DNA from: Gammaproteobacteria bacterium
GTDB taxonomy: Bacteria; Pseudomonadota; Gammaproteobacteria; Eutrophobiales; Eutrophobiaceae
Direction: 5' to 3'
Assembly (NCBI GenBank): GCA_012103475.1
Contig: WLWS01000001.1
Span: forward strand, 1,015,881-1,079,880
Length of the DNA: 64,000 nt
In this document: piece after piece, positions 61,966 to 64,000 of the stretch
Numbering within the stretch: position 1 is the stretch's first letter
Layout: each line of letters opens with the position of its first letter
Translations under genes and position numbers: made by a program
Notes under the pieces: model-generated
The model's database searches: none
What the model was told of the DNA's origin: nothing
The model's input: the letters and a program-made list of their open reading frames with translations, nothing else

Positions 61966-64000
61966 TCACAATTTACGCAGCACCAACATGGGCGGGGTCT
62001 GCAATGCCGATCTAGTGCCTGCGAGCCCCCCGATCAGGATGATTACAGTACAGATAATCGGTGCGATTAACCAGACCCATGGATTGATCGATACATCAAT
62101 TTTCAAAACAAACTCAGCCAGCACCATTTCCACGGCGGTGGCGGCAAAGGCGGCAAGCACGCCGGCTATCAGTCCAAGTGTGATAAATTCTGCACTCAAA
62201 CTGGCAAGTATCTGGCGTCGATTGGCACCAAGTGAACTGAGTAAACCTGATTCATAAGCTCTTTCTGCGTGAGTGGTCTGCAGCGCAGCCAGCAACACAA
62301 CGATACCGGCTAGCAAGGTAAAAGCGAAAACAAACTCCACAGTTTTAATGACCTGCTCCATAATTATACGTACCTGGCTTAGTAATGCCTCGATATCAAA
62401 CACGGTAATGCTCGGGAAACGCTGGACAGTTCAGAAAGTACACGTTTATTTTCAGAGGCCAGAAAAAAACTGGTGATATAAGTGGCAGGATACTCGGTCA
62501 GTACATGAGGATTCGATATAACAAAAAAATTCACTTTAAAGGAATCCCAATCCACCTCGCGTAAATTGCTTACACGCGCGCTGACTTCAAGTCCGCCAAC
62601 GCTATAGCGTAAGATATCGTTAATTTTTATCCCCAGCGTTTCCGCGATCCCTTCTTCTACAGAAAACTGATTACCTTCTTCATCCGCAGACCACCATTGG
62701 CCCGAGATCAGATTGTTGTCAGCCTGCATAGTTTGTGCAAATGAAAGATTGAACTCACGACTCACCAGTCTTTGTGCTCGTTGGTCCTGATAACCCTCCC
62801 TTTTGACCTCATGCTCATTAATTGCCAGCAGGCGACCGCGAATCATCGGATAAATCTCGCTGGATAGATCTGTTTTCTGACTCAGGAAAGCTTTTACCTC
62901 TGCTACTTCATCGGGTTGAATATTAATGAGAAAATAATTCGGTGTTCCCTCCGGCAATTGATTCCGCCAGCTTTCCAATAAATCGGTTCGTATCAGTGTC
63001 AGCAATAGCATGATAGTAATACCGAGACCAATACCGAGTATCTGAGCAAGACTCAAATCTGCACGTCTGGCTACATTGGCGAGGCCATAACGCCAGGAAA
63101 TACCAGTGTGCGAACGCAGTTTGTTAAGTGAATGAATCAGTAATTTGGAGAAGCCCAGCAAAAGCAGTGCCGTCAATCCCAGACCGAGGAAAGTATAAAT
63201 TGTGAGCTTGATGCTGCCTGATTGCCAGGGCGTCAGTAGAACAAGTGTCAGCACCGCTGCACCGTAGCTGACAAGCGATGTCGCCGGAAGGGGAGTGAGA
63301 TCACGACGAATTACCCGCAGAGGTGATACATCTCGCAGGCGAAGTATCTGTGGCATGGCAAAGCCAAGAACTGTCATCACACCTGCGAGCATGCCGATGA
63401 GCACAGGGAACAATGAAGGTGCAGGCAGAGTCGCGTTGGTTAAACCATTCATCAAAGAACTCAGACCCTCTTGTGCAAGATAGCCGATAGCGATACCGCT
63501 TAGACTGGCTATCACAGAGAGCAATAAGAGTTGCACCAGAAATAAGCGGCTGATACTGGTCTGTTCGGCGCCCATACAGCGCATGATCGCGCAGGTGTCG
63601 AAGTGGCGACTGCTGTAACGCTGGGCTGACATGGCTACTGCAAGACCGGCCAGAGCGATACTCACCAGCACAGCGAGGCCGAGGAATTGCTCAGCGCGCT
63701 CCAGTGCAGTCTTTAACTCTGGCCGGGCATCGCGGATTCCCTGCACCTGTAGCGTATCGTTATCGCCAATCTGATTTCGAAACTCAGAAATAGCACTCGG
63801 CCGGCCGCCCAACAGCAAGCGATATTGAACTCTACTGCCGGGCAGAATCAAACCACTTGTCTCAACATCGGCTGCGTTTATCAATAATCGTGGGGCGATG
63901 TTGAAAATATCGCCACCGCGATCCGGTTCGTAACTGAGTATTTTGCGTACGGTGAGTTGAGTCTGCCCCAACTTAATAGTGTCGCCTATAGCTACACCCA
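61966..64000 (-). pseudogene. FtsX-type ABC transporter permease (YbbP-like), frameshifted and cut by the right edge
   Basis: The first part (64000-62379) is open to the window edge (GVAIGDTIKLGQTQL), so the N-terminus is outside. It has FtsX-type helices and a large periplasmic loop, but ends after LSELSSVSRALPCLISRHY. The remainder (62403-61966) lies in another frame: QRFPSITVFDIEALLSQVR, then the last FtsX helices (LLSSLGANRRQILASLSAEF). Adding one G within the CTGTCC at about 62426-62428 joins them as LSELVQRFPSITVFDIEA. A one-base deletion, real or a consensus error, therefore breaks a predicted permease of the YbbP group. Confidence 0.85.

Overview
The window looks like chromosomal DNA of a free-living, probably marine, gammaproteobacterium of moderate G+C. 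This rests on gene order as much as on single genes: lnt-corC-ybeY-phoH-miaB, crp beside a divergent OsmC/YhfA-type gene, slt, cca, uppP, hemH, a FolM-type pteridine reductase and an MddA-type methyltransferase. No species can be named from the sequence alone.

Layout. 1-8.9 kb: an Na+/H+ antiporter with a cyclic-nucleotide-binding tail (cut by the left edge), then the minus-strand envelope/RNA-maintenance operon lnt - CNNM-type CBS protein - micro-ORF - corC - ybeY - phoH - miaB. 8.9-13.8 kb: a tungstate-type ABC permease/ATPase pair without a binding protein, an HD protein, a degenerate FmdB-like protein, an MscS channel and small proteins. 13.8-21.1 kb: a surface-glycan style cluster (sulfotransferase, flippase, CDP-glycerol-transferase-like protein, asparagine-synthase-type amidotransferase, radical SAM/SPASM protein) and an HNH nuclease. 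21.1-25.4 kb: a DUF1538 membrane protein with two PII-like proteins, then an amidohydrolase. 25.4-34.2 kb: mixed accessory genes (broken acyltransferase-like protein, PhyH oxygenase, Sel1 repeats, LysR regulator, DUF4329, GST, CDP-alcohol phosphatidyltransferase, MddA-like enzyme, broken metallophosphoesterase). 34.2-38.3 kb: copAB copper resistance and a broken flavin monooxygenase. 38.5-41.3 kb: a G+C-rich SDR and an SLC13-type transporter.

41.3-46.9 kb is the most unusual part. It is an A+T-richer accessory run ending at a tRNA-Met(CAT) gene. Two partial copies of that tRNA's 3' part lie further left, one an exact 46-bp copy and one degenerate. They divide the DNA next to the tRNA into two small single-gene segments, one with a PEP-CTERM protein and one with a C1q/tail-fibre-like pseudogene carrying two in-frame stops. 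No integrase is visible. I read this as stacked integrations of small cassette-like elements at a tRNA attachment site.

46.9-64 kb returns to housekeeping genes: crp, an OsmC protein, a kynurenine-formamidase-like hydrolase, a pteridine reductase, MidA, uppP, cca, slt, DUF427, a 2-hydroxyacid oxidation operon with an Nramp-like protein that lacks the usual metal-site motifs, hemH, and a frameshifted FtsX-type permease cut by the right edge. Four otherwise well-conserved genes are broken by small indels: three apparent 1-nt deletions and one 5-bp tandem duplication. These are either real decay or consensus errors.
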